DNA of 36,920 nucleotides from Verrucomicrobiota bacterium (GTDB lineage Bacteria > Verrucomicrobiota > Verrucomicrobiia > Chthoniobacterales > UBA10450), in NCBI GenBank assembly GCA_003218915.1, contig QHPC01000239.1:1-36920 (forward strand), in the 5' to 3' direction. The translations under genes were made by a program, and so were the position numbers. Below the pieces are notes generated by a model. It worked only from the letters and a program-made list of their open reading frames with translations. It was not told the origin of the DNA and did no database searches. Shown here piece by piece: positions 24,391 through 33,323 of this stretch (its first letter is position 1; each line of letters begins with the position of its first letter).

Positions 24391-25485
24391 GTGACAGTAT
24401 TGGCATTAGAAACCTCGTGTGACGAAACCGGCGTTGCGATCTTACGTGGACGTAACGGCGACTCACGGTCGGAGTTGCTTGCCAGTGACGTGGCATCGCA
24501 AATCGCCGCGCATGAAAAGTATGGCGGGATCGTGCCGGAGATCGCGTCCCGGAACCACCTTATCTGCGCCCCGCGGCTGCTCGATCGCGCTGCGAGTTCC
24601 GCAAACATTGGCTTGTCAGAAGTCGACGCATTTGCCGCGACCAGCGGACCGGGTCTGGCGAGTTCACTCATGATCGGCGCGTCGATTGCCAAAGGATTGG
24701 CGATCGGTTTTGCCAAACCTTACCTCGCCATCAATCATCTCGAGGGACATTTGCTCTCGCCTTTCTTTGGAGACGTAGAGAACGGAAACCAAATCCGCCA
24801 GAATGTTTCCCTTATCGTTAGCGGCGGACACACGATGTTGATCTTCGTGCGTGACCTCGGCGATTATCAATTAATCGGCCGAACCGTCGATGATGCCGCC
24901 GGCGAAGCATTAGATAAAGTCGCCAAGATGCTGGGATTGCGATATCCCGGCGGACCGGAGATTGAAAAGCACGCGTGCGGCGGCGATCCAACTCGTTTTG
25001 ACTTGCCGCGCAGCATGCTCGACTCGGAGAACTTCAGTTTTAGCGGGTTGAAAACAGCCGTGCGCTATTTGCTGCCGAAGATTGTCATTTCGAGCGAGGT
25101 GAAGCGAAGTCGAGAAACCGCGATGAAGAACTCTGTGGGTAACGCCACGGGATCCCTCGACTCCGCTCGGGACGACGTGATTAGCGACCTCTGTGCTTCC
25201 TTCCAAGAGGCGGTTATTGATGTACTCGTGCGAAAGACAATTGCGGCAGCGCAGAAATACCGCGTCAGTCTTGTGACAGTAAGCGGTGGTGTTAGTTGCA
25301 ATCAGGAATTGCGAAAACAATTGGGGGAAGCATGTGTGCGCGAAGGATTTGAATTCAAAAATGCAGAGCCGTGGTTGTGCACGGACAATGCGGCGATGAT
25401 TGCATTTGCCGCGTTGTTACGATCACGGACGAGATTTGAATCCAAAGTGACCGAAGAGGTCGATCCAAACCTCGCGCTGGTGTAA
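24391..25485 (+). CDS. tsaD: tRNA N6-threonylcarbamoyltransferase TsaD with in-frame repeat insertion
   Basis: TsaD transfers threonylcarbamoyl from TC-AMP to A37 of tRNAs that read ANN codons, together with TsaB/TsaE. Start GTG 24391 gives MTVLALETSCDETGVA, the family's standard opening. Metal-binding histidines are H116 and H120 (NHLEGH); SGPGLASSLMIG and the late TDNAAMIAFAA are further family blocks. The length is 364, about 25-30 above normal. The excess, residues about 231-263 (SSEVKRSRETAM...GSLDSARDD), is the translation of a family A inverted repeat between YLLPKI and ISDLCASFQE. Flanking domains are intact, so activity is plausible if the loop is tolerated. It is probably cotranscribed with the S41 protease gene. 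Confidence 0.95.
   Translation: MTVLALETSCDETGVAILRGRNGDSRSELLASDVASQIAAHEKYGGIVPEIASRNHLICAPRLLDRAASSANIGLSEVDAFAATSGPGLASSLMIGASIAKGLAIGFAKPYLAINHLEGHLLSPFFGDVENGNQIRQNVSLIVSGGHTMLIFVRDLGDYQLIGRTVDDAAGEALDKVAKMLGLRYPGGPEIEKHACGGDPTRFDLPRSMLDSENFSFSGLKTAVRYLLPKIVISSEVKRSRETAMKNSVGNATGSLDSARDDVISDLCASFQEAVIDVLVRKTIAAAQKYRVSLVTVSGGVSCNQELRKQLGEACVREGFEFKNAEPWLCTDNAAMIAFAALLRSRTRFESKVTEEVDPNLALV
25083..25178. repeat. Family A inverted repeat inside tsaD
   Basis: The left arm TGTCATTTCGAGCGAGGTGA (with GCGAAGTCGAGA following) and the right arm CCCTCGACTCCGCTCGGGAC match the intergenic copies at 13064 and 13582, with a few substitutions at the right end (GGGACGACG in place of GGAATGACA). It is about 96 bp long and in frame, encoding about 32 residues of TsaD. 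Confidence 0.85.
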
Positions 25486-25505
25486 TTCTCCACGCGGCTG
25501 GTTTT

Positions 25506-25637
25506 GGGGAGCAGGCTGCTCGCCTGCAGGTCTCGGTAACTTGTCGAGGCCGGGAATGGCGTCACTTCATCTTGCGTGTGCAAAAGATGTTGTCGGCAGG
25601 GGTGCCGACAACTACAGGCTGGCAGCCTGTGCTCCCA
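25506..25637. repeat. Compound palindromic element between tsaD and the polyprenyl synthase
   Basis: The outer arms GGGAGCAGGCTG (25507-25518) and CAGCCTGTGCTCCC (25623-25636) pair imperfectly. One inner hairpin is CAGGC-GCTC-GCCTG near 25512-25528; another is GTTGTCGGCA-GGGG-TGCCGACAAC, perfect 10-bp arms at about 25589-25612. It fills the gap between convergent genes. A short frame over part of it is not credible as a gene. Confidence 0.65.
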
Positions 25638-25642
25638 GATTC

Positions 25643-26464
25643 TTAATACTCGCGTTCGAGAAGGTAGTTTGCGAGCGCGTGAAGCGCTTCAGCGTCGCTC
25701 CCGCGGAATACAGACAGAGCATCGTGCGCCTGACGCGTGAGCCGCCTCGCTTCAGCTCGTGATTTCTCCAGACCAATCACCGCAGGATAAGTCGCTTTTT
25801 TTGCCGCGACATCTTTGCCGGCGCTTTTCCCTAATATTTCCGAAGTTTGGGTTACATCGAGGATATCGTCGATGACTTGGAAAGCGAGACCAAGTCGCTC
25901 CCCGAACTGTGTGATAGCGGAAAGTTTCCTGGTGTCTGCGTTGGCGCTCATCGCGCCCAGCCGGACCGAGCTTTTCAACATGGCTGCCGTTTTGTTCTCA
26001 TGGATAAATCGCAGCTGATCGCGTTTGACTCTCTTGCCTTCCGCTTCGAGATCGGCCACTTGACCAGCGATCAGTCTTCGGCTCCCGGCTGCGACCGCAA
26101 CCTCACGCAACAAAACTGAGATATCGTAACGCGGCGCGGGCTTGGCAGTTGACACAATTTGGCACGTGGGGCGGCCGCGCCGGAAATCGTCATTATCCAT
26201 GCTGGGAAGATCGTCGTGCACCAATGAATAGGTGTGGATACATTCGACGGCGCAGGCGAGGGGAAGCGCGTTATCGATGTTGCCGCGACAAGCTTGAGTC
26301 GCAGCGAGACAAAGAATTGGTCGCAATCGTTTGCCTCCGGCAAAAAGACTGTAGCGCATCGCCTTATGGAGCGTAGCAGGTTTGGTACTCGCTTTGGGCA
26401 AATAGCGATCCAGTGCACGGTCGATCTCTTTCTGGCGGGTCCGTAGGTATTTCTTGAGATTCAC
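25643..26464 (-). CDS. Polyprenyl (farnesyl/geranylgeranyl-type) diphosphate synthase with internal in-frame loss
   Basis: This enzyme condenses isopentenyl diphosphate with allylic diphosphates to make isoprenoid chains. The start is GTG 26464. Present are SLFAGGKRLRPIL, the first aspartate-rich motif DDLPSMDNDD with RRGRPTC (95-101), GQVADLEAE, and the second motif DDILD, with an IspA-like layout. Relatives have about 22-25 residues between RPTC(H) and the helix that ends ...IVS; the normal GDALLTxAFE block is missing here, leaving TCQIVSTAKPAPRYD. The frame is kept. Length is 273 against about 295-300. Loss of that helix in the core of the all-alpha fold would probably inactivate it, so either the enzyme is dead or the sequence is misassembled. 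Confidence 0.85.
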   Translation of the reverse strand: MNLKKYLRTRQKEIDRALDRYLPKASTKPATLHKAMRYSLFAGGKRLRPILCLAATQACRGNIDNALPLACAVECIHTYSLVHDDLPSMDNDDFRRGRPTCQIVSTAKPAPRYDISVLLREVAVAAGSRRLIAGQVADLEAEGKRVKRDQLRFIHENKTAAMLKSSVRLGAMSANADTRKLSAITQFGERLGLAFQVIDDILDVTQTSEILGKSAGKDVAAKKATYPAVIGLEKSRAEARRLTRQAHDALSVFRGSDAEALHALANYLLEREY

Positions 26465-26536
26465 AGGATGGAAGCAGATGTTGGATACTCGATTCTGGAT
26501 ACTGGATAATCCAAGTCTGCGCGCAGTGTCTAGCGC

Positions 26537-27508
26537 TCAAATATTCTCCGCAGTTTCGGTCGTGGCGACCGGTTTCACGCGCATGGCCAAGAACGCACCC
26601 AGGAGCAGAATGGCGGCGCTCCAAAGCTGAGCTTGAGTCAGTCGTTCACCATAAATCCAAGCCGAGAGGCCCAGAGCGAGTGCCGGGCAAAGGAGTTGAA
26701 GTGTTTGCGCGAGCGCCACGCCGATTTCGCGAATGGCGATGTAGTACAAGACGTGCGCCAGCGTAATGCAGGTCACAGCCGAGACGATCAAAACCAAGTT
26801 TACCTGCGCTCCGGCATGAAGTGGTGCGGTAATTTTCCCAAACGCGAATGTAAGCGGAAGTAACAGGATCGACGTAATCAAGCTGACCAGCCCAAAGCTG
26901 CGTGTCGGGCCAAGCTGCATGGAAGGGCGCTTAATCAGGACACCATAGAGCGCCCAACAAAATGTGGCCGTGAAAGCGATGAATAATCCGGGCAGTTTCA
27001 TGTGTTCTGTTTCTCGACCTGGTTGAAACCAGATTACGCCAAAGGCTCCAATTAAGCCGAGGAGCGTGCCCACCTGGAACTGCCATTGGCGAATCACCCG
27101 CCGTTCCTCAGGAAAAAATGCGAGGGCGAGTAAAGCAGTGAAGATTACCGAGGCCCGGGCGAAAATCGTGTAAACGCCCGGGCCCATATAGAACAGGGCA
27201 ACGACCTGCGTGACTTGATGAACTACGTTGGGGAGACATGGGACCAGACACATCGTTACAGCCCGCCAGTCGAGCGGGGGCGCACCGCGACCAGCTCGGT
27301 AAATCAGGAGCGGTGCAATGGCGAGACAGGCGACAAGATAACGATAAAAATTTTGTGCCCACGGATCGTAATAGCGATTCAAATAATACATGAACAGTGA
27401 TGGCGTGGACCAAATAAGGACCGTGGCAAAGACTGCGGCGTAGCCTTCCGACAGGCTGGTGCGATGGCGTCGATGAACAAATCCCGCCGTCGAATTTGTT
27501 TGGTTCAT
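26537..27508 (-). CDS. EamA/DMT-superfamily permease
   Basis: This 323-residue integral membrane protein has two EamA repeats giving about ten hydrophobic helices. The first repeat runs from AVFATVLIWSTPSLFMYYLN to about residue 165; the second starts at LFIAFTATFCWALYGVLIK and ends with IYGERLTQAQLWSAAILLLGAF, the typical tail of the fold. Such proteins export or import metabolites such as amino acids or nucleotide sugars; the substrate cannot be told. The start ATG 27508 is clear. It lies 72 bp upstream of the polyprenyl synthase start, with a GGATACT-rich spacer between them (26475-26515), so cotranscription is possible. It is divergent from the TPR gene. Confidence 0.85.
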   Translation of the reverse strand: MNQTNSTAGFVHRRHRTSLSEGYAAVFATVLIWSTPSLFMYYLNRYYDPWAQNFYRYLVACLAIAPLLIYRAGRGAPPLDWRAVTMCLVPCLPNVVHQVTQVVALFYMGPGVYTIFARASVIFTALLALAFFPEERRVIRQWQFQVGTLLGLIGAFGVIWFQPGRETEHMKLPGLFIAFTATFCWALYGVLIKRPSMQLGPTRSFGLVSLITSILLLPLTFAFGKITAPLHAGAQVNLVLIVSAVTCITLAHVLYYIAIREIGVALAQTLQLLCPALALGLSAWIYGERLTQAQLWSAAILLLGAFLAMRVKPVATTETAENI

Positions 27509-27570
27509 TTAGGCTTTCGGCACGTTAATTTGCTCGCGTACAACCATAAATCGCTCAAAAGTTAGCTGAA

Positions 27571-28515
27571 ATGAGAATGCACATCTTGAACAAGCAAACA
27601 ATTACCATTGCCACTGCGTCACTTCTCTGTTTTGCAGCGAGTCACGTCGGGTTGGGGAAACCGGCGAAACCGGCAGGGGGTGGCGCAAACCATATGCAGC
27701 GTGGGATCGAGCTGGCTCAACAAAAGAATTTCGACGGCGCCGTTGCCGAGTTCACCAAAGCGATTGAAGCGAATCCGAAAGATCCGCGTGGCTACACTAA
27801 TCGTGGTACTGCGTATCGTGCCGGCAACCCTCCCCGTCTCGCCGAGGCTTTTGCTGATTTCTCAAAGGCAATCGAAGTCGCTCCAAAGGATGAAGTCGCC
27901 TATCGCGAGCGCGGGATGACTGCGGTAATGCAAAATCAATTCGATGCAGCATTGCCAGATTTTGATAAAGCAATCGAACTCAAGCCCGACGACGCGTACG
28001 CCTACAAGTTCCGCGGTTTTGCCGAGATCGGTCTCAACCAATGGGACAAGGCGGTCGTGGACTTCACCACGGCAATTCAGAAGCAACCGGATGATCCGCA
28101 AAATTATGACCGGCGCGCCTGGGCGAACCGAAACCTGAAAAACTACGATGCGGCCTTGGCAGACTACACAGTGTTGGTCGAAAAAAACCCGAACGATGCC
28201 GAGCACTTGGTGAAGCGAGGCGCGACTTACACTTCCTTGCAGCAGTATGAGAAGGCCATCGCCGATTACCAGGCGGCGTTAAAGCTAAACCCAAACGACT
28301 ATGACACTGTGCAGCGTTTGCAATACGTGCAGGGAATGTTGGCAGCGAAAAACGCACCGCCTCCTCCCTCGGCTACTCCCACTCCAACGCCCGGGCCGGG
28401 TTTGATCACGCCGTTGAATGTGGGCATTGCCATCGTGGCGCTCATCATCATTGCCATCATCGTGCGTCTGGTCACACGAGGAAAACCCGAAGAGACAAAC
28501 AGCAGAATCCGTTGA
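27571..28515 (+). CDS. Tetratricopeptide-repeat protein with C-terminal membrane anchor
   Basis: This 314-residue protein starts with a hydrophobic signal-like segment (ITIATASLLCFAASHVGLG), followed by about six TPR units of 34 residues, e.g. GIELAQQKNFDGAVAEFTKA, then repeats ending in AIEANPKDP, AIEVAPKDE, AIELKPDDA, AIQKQPDDP and ALKLNPNDY. A proline/threonine linker (PPPPSATPTPTPGPG) leads to a transmembrane helix (LNVGIAIVALIIIAIIVRLV) and a short basic tail. The TPR array would therefore lie in the periplasm, held in the inner membrane, acting as a protein-interaction scaffold. The partner is unknown. It is transcribed in the same direction as the tRNA-Thr/tuf unit but 240 bp away. Confidence 0.85.
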   Translation: MRMHILNKQTITIATASLLCFAASHVGLGKPAKPAGGGANHMQRGIELAQQKNFDGAVAEFTKAIEANPKDPRGYTNRGTAYRAGNPPRLAEAFADFSKAIEVAPKDEVAYRERGMTAVMQNQFDAALPDFDKAIELKPDDAYAYKFRGFAEIGLNQWDKAVVDFTTAIQKQPDDPQNYDRRAWANRNLKNYDAALADYTVLVEKNPNDAEHLVKRGATYTSLQQYEKAIADYQAALKLNPNDYDTVQRLQYVQGMLAAKNAPPPPSATPTPTPGPGLITPLNVGIAIVALIIIAIIVRLVTRGKPEETNSRIR

Positions 28516-28584
28516 GTCTAGGGACATCGCCGCGCGACCTTTCGCTGGGGCCACCGCGGCGCGCCGTCATACCGAGAAATTTCT

Positions 28585-28612
28585 TTGACACGACGGTGCG
28601 CGCTGTTAGTTT
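28585..28612 (+). promoter_or_regulatory. Candidate sigma70-like promoter for the tRNA-Thr/tuf unit
   Basis: TTGACA (28585-28590) is a perfect -35 hexamer; TAGTTT (28607-28612) follows after 16 bp as a weak -10. It lies 147 bp before the tRNA-Thr. No other feature explains the 240 bp between the TPR gene and the tRNA. The -10 is poor, so this is tentative. Confidence 0.3.
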
Positions 28613-28758
28613 GCGGACGCTTTTTGCTGGAACGAGGCGGTCCCATGGTCGTTCAAATTGCAAATTTGACGCGGCTTTGGGACTTTTGAATCTCTGGCAG
28701 AAGGCAAAACCGGTTTGCCGCTCGGGTTGCCGCAGAGGCGCTGGGCTGGCGACGAGCA

Positions 28759-28834
<76 letters not shown>

Positions 28835-28901
28835 GATAAGCTCAAGACCGGCAGCGGATGATTAGAAAAAATAGAGAGTTTAGTTAAACAGGAGAATTGA
28901 A

Positions 28902-30086
<1,185 letters not shown>

Positions 30087-30168
30087 CACTCTTTCTCTGA
30101 TTCTGTCCACTTGTGGGATGTGGAAGGAAGAGGAGATTAAGAGGGAGCGGAAGAGGAAGAGTAAACTT

Positions 30169-30241
30169 ACGCCAGTAGCTCAATTGGTAGAGTAGCGGTC
30201 TCCAAAACCGTCGGTTGGGGGTTCGAGTCCCTCCTGGCGTG
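30169..30241 (+). tRNA. tRNA-Trp (anticodon CCA)
   Basis: The acceptor stem ACGCCAG/CTGGCGT, D stem GCTC/GAGT (one wobble), anticodon stem GCGGT/ACCGT with loop CTCCAAA (anticodon CCA), T arm GGGGG-TTCGAGT-CCCTC and discriminator G fit tRNA-Trp. The 3' CCA is not encoded (TGG follows). It lies between tuf and secE, the usual place. Confidence 0.95.
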
Positions 30242-30250
30242 TGGCTAACG

Positions 30251-30345
30251 CCGCGTTAAAGGGGTGAAGCGTTGAAACGTGAATCGGAAGAAAAGAAATT
30301 GCATTGTAATCGGCCGCTTTAACCCTTCAACATTTCAACGAAACA
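30251..30345. repeat. Imperfect inverted repeat between tRNA-Trp and secE
   Basis: The arms GTTAAAGGGGTGAAGCGTTG (30255 on) and CGCTTTAACCCTTCAACATT (30315 on, continuing TCAACG) are complementary at about 18 of 25 positions. The motif set (GTTAAAGG, TTGAAACG) is shared with the repeat at 21045-21139. It separates the tRNA from secE and ends 16 bp before the secE start. Confidence 0.45.
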
Positions 30346-30360
30346 CGATTTAGATTTGAG

Positions 30361-30579
30361 ATGATTACCAAAATCAAAAACTTCTTCAGCGAAGTTAAGG
30401 TCGAGCTTCAGAAATGTTCGTGGCCGTGGGACCCGAAAGAAAAAGGTTTCCGCCGTTACAAGGAACTGAGTGACTCGACGGTGGTCGTCGCTATCGCGAT
30501 GTTATTGCTAGGCGGATACGTTGCGCTTTTCGATCTGGTTCTGGTGAATGTTGTCCATTTTTTTACCCGGTTGCACTGA
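30361..30579 (+). CDS. secE: Preprotein translocase subunit SecE
   Basis: This short, 72-residue SecE has the conserved amphipathic helix before the single membrane span: FFSEVKVELQKCSWPWDPKE, then RRYKELSDSTVVVAIAMLLL (span about 42-64). It clamps the SecY channel in the inner membrane. The tRNA-Trp-secE-nusG-rplK order supports the call. The spacing to nusG is three bases, so the two are cotranscribed. Confidence 0.93.
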   Translation: MITKIKNFFSEVKVELQKCSWPWDPKEKGFRRYKELSDSTVVVAIAMLLLGGYVALFDLVLVNVVHFFTRLH

Positions 30580-30582
30580 TTT

Positions 30583-31152
30583 ATGGCACAGACACTCGCA
30601 GGCAAAGATCAATGGTACGTCGTGCATGTACTTTCCGGTCAGGAAAACAAGGTGCGCGAGAACATCCTGAAACGTGTCAAAACGGAGGAGATGGGCGATC
30701 TGATTTATGATGTGCTCGTTCCGACTGAGCGCGTCTCGGAAATCAAGAAAGGGAAGAAGAGCGAGACGACCCGGAAGTTTTTCCCCGGCTATCTGATCGT
30801 TAACATGCACCTGCTCGACGAAAACAATCAGTTGGTCGGGCGCACATGGTATTTCATCCGCGATACCCCTGGCGTGATCGGGTTTGCCGGCACCAAGGAC
30901 AAACCGATCCCGATGCGGCAATCAGAGGTGGACAGCATGCTGGCGCAAATGAAAGAGCGCGAAGAAAAGGTGAAACCGAAGGTCAGCTTCGAAGTGGGCG
31001 AATCGGTAAAAGTCGCCGACGGCCCGTTCCAAAACCAGACCGGAATCGTAGAAGAAATCGATCCGGAACGCGGCAAACTGCGCGTCTCAGTTACCATTTT
31101 CGGCCGCGCTACTCCAGTGGAACTCGAATATTGGCAGGTAGAACGCGGTTAA
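30583..31152 (+). CDS. nusG: Transcription termination/antitermination factor NusG
   Basis: This 189-residue NusG has an N-terminal NGN domain (about 10-120, WYVVHVLSGQENKVRENI; KFFPGYLIVNM; FIRDTPGVIGFAG) and a C-terminal KOW domain (about 135-185, VGESVKVADGPFQNQTGIVE). It binds the RNA polymerase clamp and links it to Rho or ribosomal S10. It directly follows secE and precedes rplK by 40 bp. No Shine-Dalgarno sequence is apparent. Length and domains are normal. Confidence 0.97.
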   Translation: MAQTLAGKDQWYVVHVLSGQENKVRENILKRVKTEEMGDLIYDVLVPTERVSEIKKGKKSETTRKFFPGYLIVNMHLLDENNQLVGRTWYFIRDTPGVIGFAGTKDKPIPMRQSEVDSMLAQMKEREEKVKPKVSFEVGESVKVADGPFQNQTGIVEEIDPERGKLRVSVTIFGRATPVELEYWQVERG

Positions 31153-31192
31153 GATCTATCAACAATCGACTCTCAACTAATAACTCTCCGAC

Positions 31193-31618
31193 ATGGCAAA
31201 AGAAAAAGTAGCTGAGATTAAACTTCAAATTCCTGCAGGACAGGCAAACCCGGCGCCGCCGGTTGGAACAGCGCTTGGTCCACGCGGCGTCAACATTATG
31301 GCGTTTTGCAAGGAATTTAACGCAGCGACCCAGAAGCAAGCTGGCGACATTCTTCCGGTCGTGATCACGGTTTTCAAAGACAAGTCCTTTACATTCATCA
31401 CAAAAAGTCCGCCCGCGGCGATTCTGTTAAAGAAGGCGGCCAACATCGCCGCCGGTTCTAAAGAGCCTAACAAGACCAAGGTTGGAAAAGTCACGCGCAA
31501 ACAGGTGATGGACATTGTGAACACCAAGCGCAAAGACCTGAATGCGCGCAATGACGAAGCCGCTTTCCGCGTCATCGCTGGCACGGCCCGCCAGATGGGC
31601 CTGGAAATCGTCGATTAG
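31193..31618 (+). CDS. rplK: 50S ribosomal protein L11
   Basis: L11 binds the GTPase-associated region of 23S rRNA with L10/L12 and is needed for RelA activation. The 141-residue product is full length: N-terminal domain [20 protein letters not shown], the hinge, and the RNA-binding C-terminal domain [18 protein letters not shown]...[10 protein letters not shown]. In nearly all bacteria rplA (L1), rplJ, rplL and rpoB follow. Here the coding strand ends after rplK and a minus-strand DUF885 gene begins 46 bp on, so the operon is interrupted or rearranged at this point. Confidence 0.97.
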   Translation: MAKEKVAEIKLQIPAGQANPAPPVGTALGPRGVNIMAFCKEFNAATQKQAGDILPVVITVFKDKSFTFITKSPPAAILLKKAANIAAGSKEPNKTKVGKVTRKQVMDIVNTKRKDLNARNDEAAFRVIAGTARQMGLEIVD

Positions 31619-31648
31619 GATCGGAGTCAGGGAGCTTGCTGACTTGGA

Positions 31649-31663
31649 CTGGCAGGCTGCCAG
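31649..31663. terminator. Hairpin between rplK and the convergent DUF885 gene
   Basis: CTGGCA-GGC-TGCCAG is a perfect 6-bp hairpin, 30 bp after the rplK stop and ending two bases from the DUF885 stop. It lacks a T-run on either strand, so intrinsic termination is not certain; GGCAGGCTGCCAGCC resembles the family B inner hairpins. Confidence 0.35.
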
Positions 31664-31664
31664 C

Positions 31665-33317
31665 CTATCTTCCGTCCAGATATTCCCACTGCTGCAACGC
31701 AATTGGGACGTTGCCGTTTTTCCAAACGAAATCGTGGAATGCGCGGAGGTTGAACTTGTCGCCTTGTTGCATTCGCGCCTCAGCCAGAAATTTCATTATC
31801 TGTAGTTTGCCGATCTGATAGGTGATGGCTTGGCCGGGACCGGTAGAGAATGCAGTTGCTTCCTGACGGGCGGTATCTGAGTCCATGGGCACTTTTTCCT
31901 GAAGATATTTCGCGGCCTGATCAAGGGTGAATTCGCCCAGCGCAAGTTTGACGTCCACTTCCACGCGCAGCGCGCGGAGCCGCATGAAATTGTAAATGAT
32001 CTCGCGCGTGTGCGGACTGTCATCGAATAGCCCGGCCTGTAACATCATCTCTTCTGCGTAAAAGCCGATTCCTTCATTCGCTCCCGAGTCATAGTAATGC
32101 CGCCGGATCGGGTCCTCATGCTTCCACGAAAGGCAAAGCTGGAAGTAATGACCCGGAATTCCTTCATGAACAGTTATTGGTCGCGGGTCCTCCGCCGTCG
32201 CCTGCCAGAAGTAACCGAGCTTTCCTGAAGGCTCGGTTAGGTAACGGATGCAATTCTCTTTCAACCGCGATGGCGAAGTGAAATCGTCCATTTCACCGAA
32301 TCCCTGCAGCGCACGCAAATATTCCGGCATCGCTCGAAGTGTGTAGTGCTGAACCCAATCAGGAACCGTAAGAATGCCGCGATCCTCAAGAAACTTCCGG
32401 ATCTGCGATTCTTTCTCCGCTGCTTCTTTGATCCAATTGACGATGTTGTCCGCAGTCTTCAGTGCGGGCACATCCTTGTCGCGGTTTTTCTCGAACGTTT
32501 CGAACGCGACGGCACGGTTCCATTCCTGCCTGCCCATCGTCAAAAGGTCTTCCGGCGAATACGGCATTAGTGCGACGTTCTTGAGAAAGAACACGTACGC
32601 GTCACGCCCAGGGGCGGTTTCGTTCGGCAGCGACGGCAACATTTCCCGAAGCTTCTCGCGAAAACGTTCCAGCGCGTCCGCTGCGCGGTCAGTTGCGCCG
32701 TTCAGTTCCTCTTCTTTGAGAGTTGTGGATTTTACCAATGCTGCGGCCATTTGATGCAGGTGCGGTCGAATATTTTCCAACGCTTGAATTGCGACGGTCG
32801 CGAATGGCGCCGGAGGCTTGTCCAGATTCTCAGCGCCCTGCTGCAAGATCGACGGGATGTTTTCGATTCGGGTGAGAATTTCCCGGCTATGGGCTGCGTC
32901 GTACGGTCCCGGCACAGTGAGCGCTTCAACAACTGCCGTGAGCGTTTGAGCGATGTAGAAATTGGGGTCGCGTTTCCAGCCTGGATTGATGTCCAATTCC
33001 CAGCGCACCCGCGCCAAAGCGGAACCGATCAGATGGTAGTCCACCTGCTGCCGAACCGCCCATTGTGCCGGGTCGAGCTTCTTCCAGCGCGCCTCAAATT
33101 CGGCCAGGTCCTTTTGTTGTTTGTCTATGCTGGCGCGCGACCAGTCGCGAGTCCCGCCGGGCCGCTCGATACGATTCACGTCGTCCCCGGTAAATGGCGC
33201 GTACTTCGCGCGCCACGCCCAGAAATCGTTCGCCAATTTTCCCAGTGATTCGGTTGCAGCCGAAGCATTGACTAACAGTACGCTAACAAGCAGAATCCCC
33301 GCCCAACGTTTCTTCAT
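31665..33317 (-). CDS. DUF885 family putative zinc peptidase, secreted (second copy)
   Basis: This 550-residue protein has a signal peptide (MKKRWAGILLVSVLLVNASA). The zinc motif is HEGIPGH (384-390) with the family's downstream EGIGFYAEEM block carrying a further glutamate. Other DUF885 landmarks are VPDWVQHYTLRAMPEYLRAL and RQEATAFSTGPGQAITYQIGKLQIM near the C-terminus. It is more divergent from the first DUF885 protein (21143-22921) than a recent duplicate would be, so the two probably differ in substrate. It precedes no gene of the ribosomal operon but occupies the place normally held by rplA. It may be cotranscribed with the two upstream minus-strand genes, as only six bases separate it from the next one. 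Confidence 0.85.
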   Translation of the reverse strand: MKKRWAGILLVSVLLVNASAATESLGKLANDFWAWRAKYAPFTGDDVNRIERPGGTRDWSRASIDKQQKDLAEFEARWKKLDPAQWAVRQQVDYHLIGSALARVRWELDINPGWKRDPNFYIAQTLTAVVEALTVPGPYDAAHSREILTRIENIPSILQQGAENLDKPPAPFATVAIQALENIRPHLHQMAAALVKSTTLKEEELNGATDRAADALERFREKLREMLPSLPNETAPGRDAYVFFLKNVALMPYSPEDLLTMGRQEWNRAVAFETFEKNRDKDVPALKTADNIVNWIKEAAEKESQIRKFLEDRGILTVPDWVQHYTLRAMPEYLRALQGFGEMDDFTSPSRLKENCIRYLTEPSGKLGYFWQATAEDPRPITVHEGIPGHYFQLCLSWKHEDPIRRHYYDSGANEGIGFYAEEMMLQAGLFDDSPHTREIIYNFMRLRALRVEVDVKLALGEFTLDQAAKYLQEKVPMDSDTARQEATAFSTGPGQAITYQIGKLQIMKFLAEARMQQGDKFNLRAFHDFVWKNGNVPIALQQWEYLDGR

Positions 33318-33323
33318 CGTGAG

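Noticed and set aside
4441-25637. The repeats as a CRISPR array
   Set aside because: Copies are kilobases apart, inverted within themselves, and lack regular spacers or cas genes.
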